Positions 5,808 to 6,894 of a DNA stretch of 6,894 nucleotides are shown here, one piece after another. Source of the DNA: Gammaproteobacteria bacterium (GTDB lineage: Bacteria > Pseudomonadota > Gammaproteobacteria > SZUA-140); NCBI GenBank assembly GCA_003230195.1, contig QIHH01000003.1, positions 1 to 6,894 of the forward strand, in the 5' to 3' direction. Both the position numbers and the translations under genes were made by a program. Every line of letters begins with the position of its first letter. Positions within the stretch are counted from its first letter, which is position 1. A model generated the notes under the pieces. That model saw only the letters and a list, made by a program, of their open reading frames with translations, made no database searches and was not told the origin of the DNA.

Positions 5808-6894
5808 TTACAGGCCGCTCTTTAAGCTGGCCTCAATAAATTGGTCAAGATCACCGTCCAGTACGGCCTGGGTATTGCCAGTCTCAACGGAGGTACGCAG
5901 GTCTTTGATGCGCGATTGATCCAGTACATAAGATCGAATCTGGCTGCCCCAGCCGATGTCGGACTTGGTCTCTTCTAATGCCTGTTGATCTTCGCTTCGT
6001 TTCTGCATTTCGACCTCATACAAACGAGATTTCAGTTGCTTCATCGCCGTCGCGCGGTTTTTATGCTGTGAACGATCATTTTGACACTGCACCACTACGC
6101 CGGATGGTTCATGGGTAATACGCACCGCTGAATCAGTCCTGTTTACATGCTGACCACCAGCACCACTGGCGCGATAGGTATCGATACGCAGGTCAGCGGG
6201 ATTGATCTCAATATCAACATCGTCATCGATTTCAGGCGAAACGAACACTGCCGCAAATGAGGTGTGACGACGACTGCTAGAATCGAATGGCGATTTACGC
6301 ACCAAGCGATGCACTCCACACTCGGTACGCAGCCAGCCATAGGCATATTCACCTTCATATTTAATCGTGGCACTTTTGATGCCCGCGACTTCACCTGAAG
6401 AACATTCAATCAGCTCTGTTTTAAAACCGCGTCGTTCACCCCAACGCAGGTACATACGCAGTAGCATTTCGGCCCAGTCTTGCGCTTCCGTACCACCGGA
6501 GCCAGACTGGATATCGACAAAGGCATTGTTTGGATCCATCTCACCAGAAAACATGCGGCGAAATTCGAGTCCCGCGAGCTTGCCCTCAAGCACTTCCATA
6601 TCTGCGATAACAGCGTTGGCGGTCTCTTCATCATTTTCATCCTCAGCGAGTTGCAGTAGTTCCTGCCCTTCGCCCAGGCCATCAAATAATTCGTCAAAGG
6701 TTCCCACCATATTTTCTAGCTGGGAGCGCTCTCGCCCGAGTGTCTGCGCGCGCTCAGGGTTATCCCATATATCCGGGTTTTCTAGTTCTCGGCTAACTTC
6801 GGCTAGCGCTTCACGTCGATTATCGACGTCAAAGATACCCCCTAAGGGCTTCCAGACGCCCTTGCATATCTTTGATACGACCGAAAACCAGATT
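5808..6894 (-). CDS. prfB: Peptide chain release factor 2, 5' end cut by window, programmed +1 frameshift
   Basis: RF2 recognises UGA and UAA stop codons on the ribosome and triggers peptide release. The 5' end lies beyond the right edge. The zero frame enters at 6894 and encodes 21 residues ending EALRGYL before an in-frame TGA (6829-6831). A +1 shift there continues with GAC (6828-6830) and 340 residues (DVDNRREALAEV onward) to TAA at 5808-5810. Together 361 residues are visible. Assuming four are missing, the SPF anticodon-recognition tripeptide falls at 205-207 and the GGQ catalytic motif at 250-252, exactly as in E. coli RF2 (365 residues). Other family landmarks are LEFRRMFSGE, SGSGGTEAQDWAEMLLRMYLRW, DYAYGWLRTE-like EYAYGWLRTE and CQNDRSQHKNRATAMKQ. 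Position 246, before SGAGGQ, is Ala, the common form, not the Thr of E. coli K-12. An ATG at 6710 lies inside the main frame and is not the natural start. lysS follows 30 bases downstream. Expression is set by the frameshift: low RF2 slows reading of the UGA and favours the shift. Confidence 0.97.
   Translation of the reverse strand, partial: IWFSVVSKICKGVWKPLGGIFDVDNRREALAEVSRELENPDIWDNPERAQTLGRERSQLENMVGTFDELFDGLGEGQELLQLAEDENDEETANAVIADMEVLEGKLAGLEFRRMFSGEMDPNNAFVDIQSGSGGTEAQDWAEMLLRMYLRWGERRGFKTELIECSSGEVAGIKSATIKYEGEYAYGWLRTECGVHRLVRKSPFDSSSRRHTSFAAVFVSPEIDDDVDIEINPADLRIDTYRASGAGGQHVNRTDSAVRITHEPSGVVVQCQNDRSQHKNRATAMKQLKSRLYEVEMQKRSEDQQALEETKSDIGWGSQIRSYVLDQSRIKDLRTSVETGNTQAVLDGDLDQFIEASLKSGL
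6828..6843 (-). promoter_or_regulatory. prfB: Programmed +1 frameshift site of prfB
   Basis: On the - strand the bases read AGG GGG TAT CTT TGA C. AGGGGG (6838-6843) is the internal Shine-Dalgarno-like stimulator, TAT the three-base spacer, CTT (6832-6834) the slippery leucine codon, and TGA followed by C (6828-6831) the poorly terminated stop. The peptidyl-tRNA on CUU slips to UUU and decoding resumes at GAC. Every element matches the classical E. coli prfB site, and open RF2-like sequence lies in the right frame on both sides, so this is regulation and not a sequencing error or a broken gene. Confidence 0.97.

Noticed and set aside
5515..5919. 134-codon open frame on the + strand across the lysS/prfB junction
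   Set aside because: It is antisense to the well-supported lysS N-terminus and prfB C-terminus, and its product is a Cys/Ser/Arg-rich sequence with no recognisable domain. It is a shadow frame.
6154..6161. CCACCAGC, the complement of the E. coli Chi octamer
   Set aside because: It falls on the codons for the invariant Gly-Gly region of RF2, so it is explained by coding; Chi activity also depends on the species.
6829..6831. In-frame TGA in prfB as evidence of a pseudogene
   Set aside because: It is the programmed frameshift stop with all stimulatory elements present, and the downstream frame is complete with the SPF and GGQ motifs.

Overview
The window looks like a stretch of gammaproteobacterial chromosome with a conventional housekeeping core. 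The evidence is the gene pair prfB-lysS in the order seen in Escherichia coli and relatives. The RF2 residue numbering also matches E. coli RF2 exactly if four N-terminal residues lie beyond the right edge, and the prfB recoding site is identical to the classical one. PutA belongs to the bifunctional proteobacterial family but lacks the N-terminal DNA-binding domain of the enteric and pseudomonad enzyme. I cannot place the organism below class from the sequence alone. No mobile element, CRISPR array, tRNA or rRNA is visible.

Layout from left to right. A small secreted protein of the DUF2914 family is read on the + strand (20-433) and ends at a good intrinsic terminator (448-487). Every other gene is on the - strand. 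putA (534-3728) converges on the DUF2914 gene. Upstream of putA, in its direction of transcription, come a 127-residue three-helix membrane protein of unknown function (3805-4188), lysS (4263-5777) and prfB (5808 to beyond the right edge). prfB is cut by the window: the last 21 codons of its short zero frame are present, followed by the programmed +1 frameshift site and the whole main frame.

Functional picture. prfB and lysS are 30 bases apart and probably cotranscribed; both serve translation (termination at UGA/UAA, and charging of tRNA-Lys). The prfB frameshift makes RF2 synthesis self-limiting. The membrane protein and putA follow in the same direction after gaps of 74 and 76 bases, each gap beginning with a hairpin that contains the preceding stop codon, so they may be separate transcripts. 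PutA oxidises proline to glutamate and feeds electrons to the quinone pool; because it has no DNA-binding domain it cannot repress its own gene as E. coli PutA does.

I found no convincing undescribed system. The points most worth a second look are the uncharacterised membrane protein with its overlapping start region, the in-frame hexamer repeat at the DUF2914 signal-peptide junction, and the two stop-codon hairpins.
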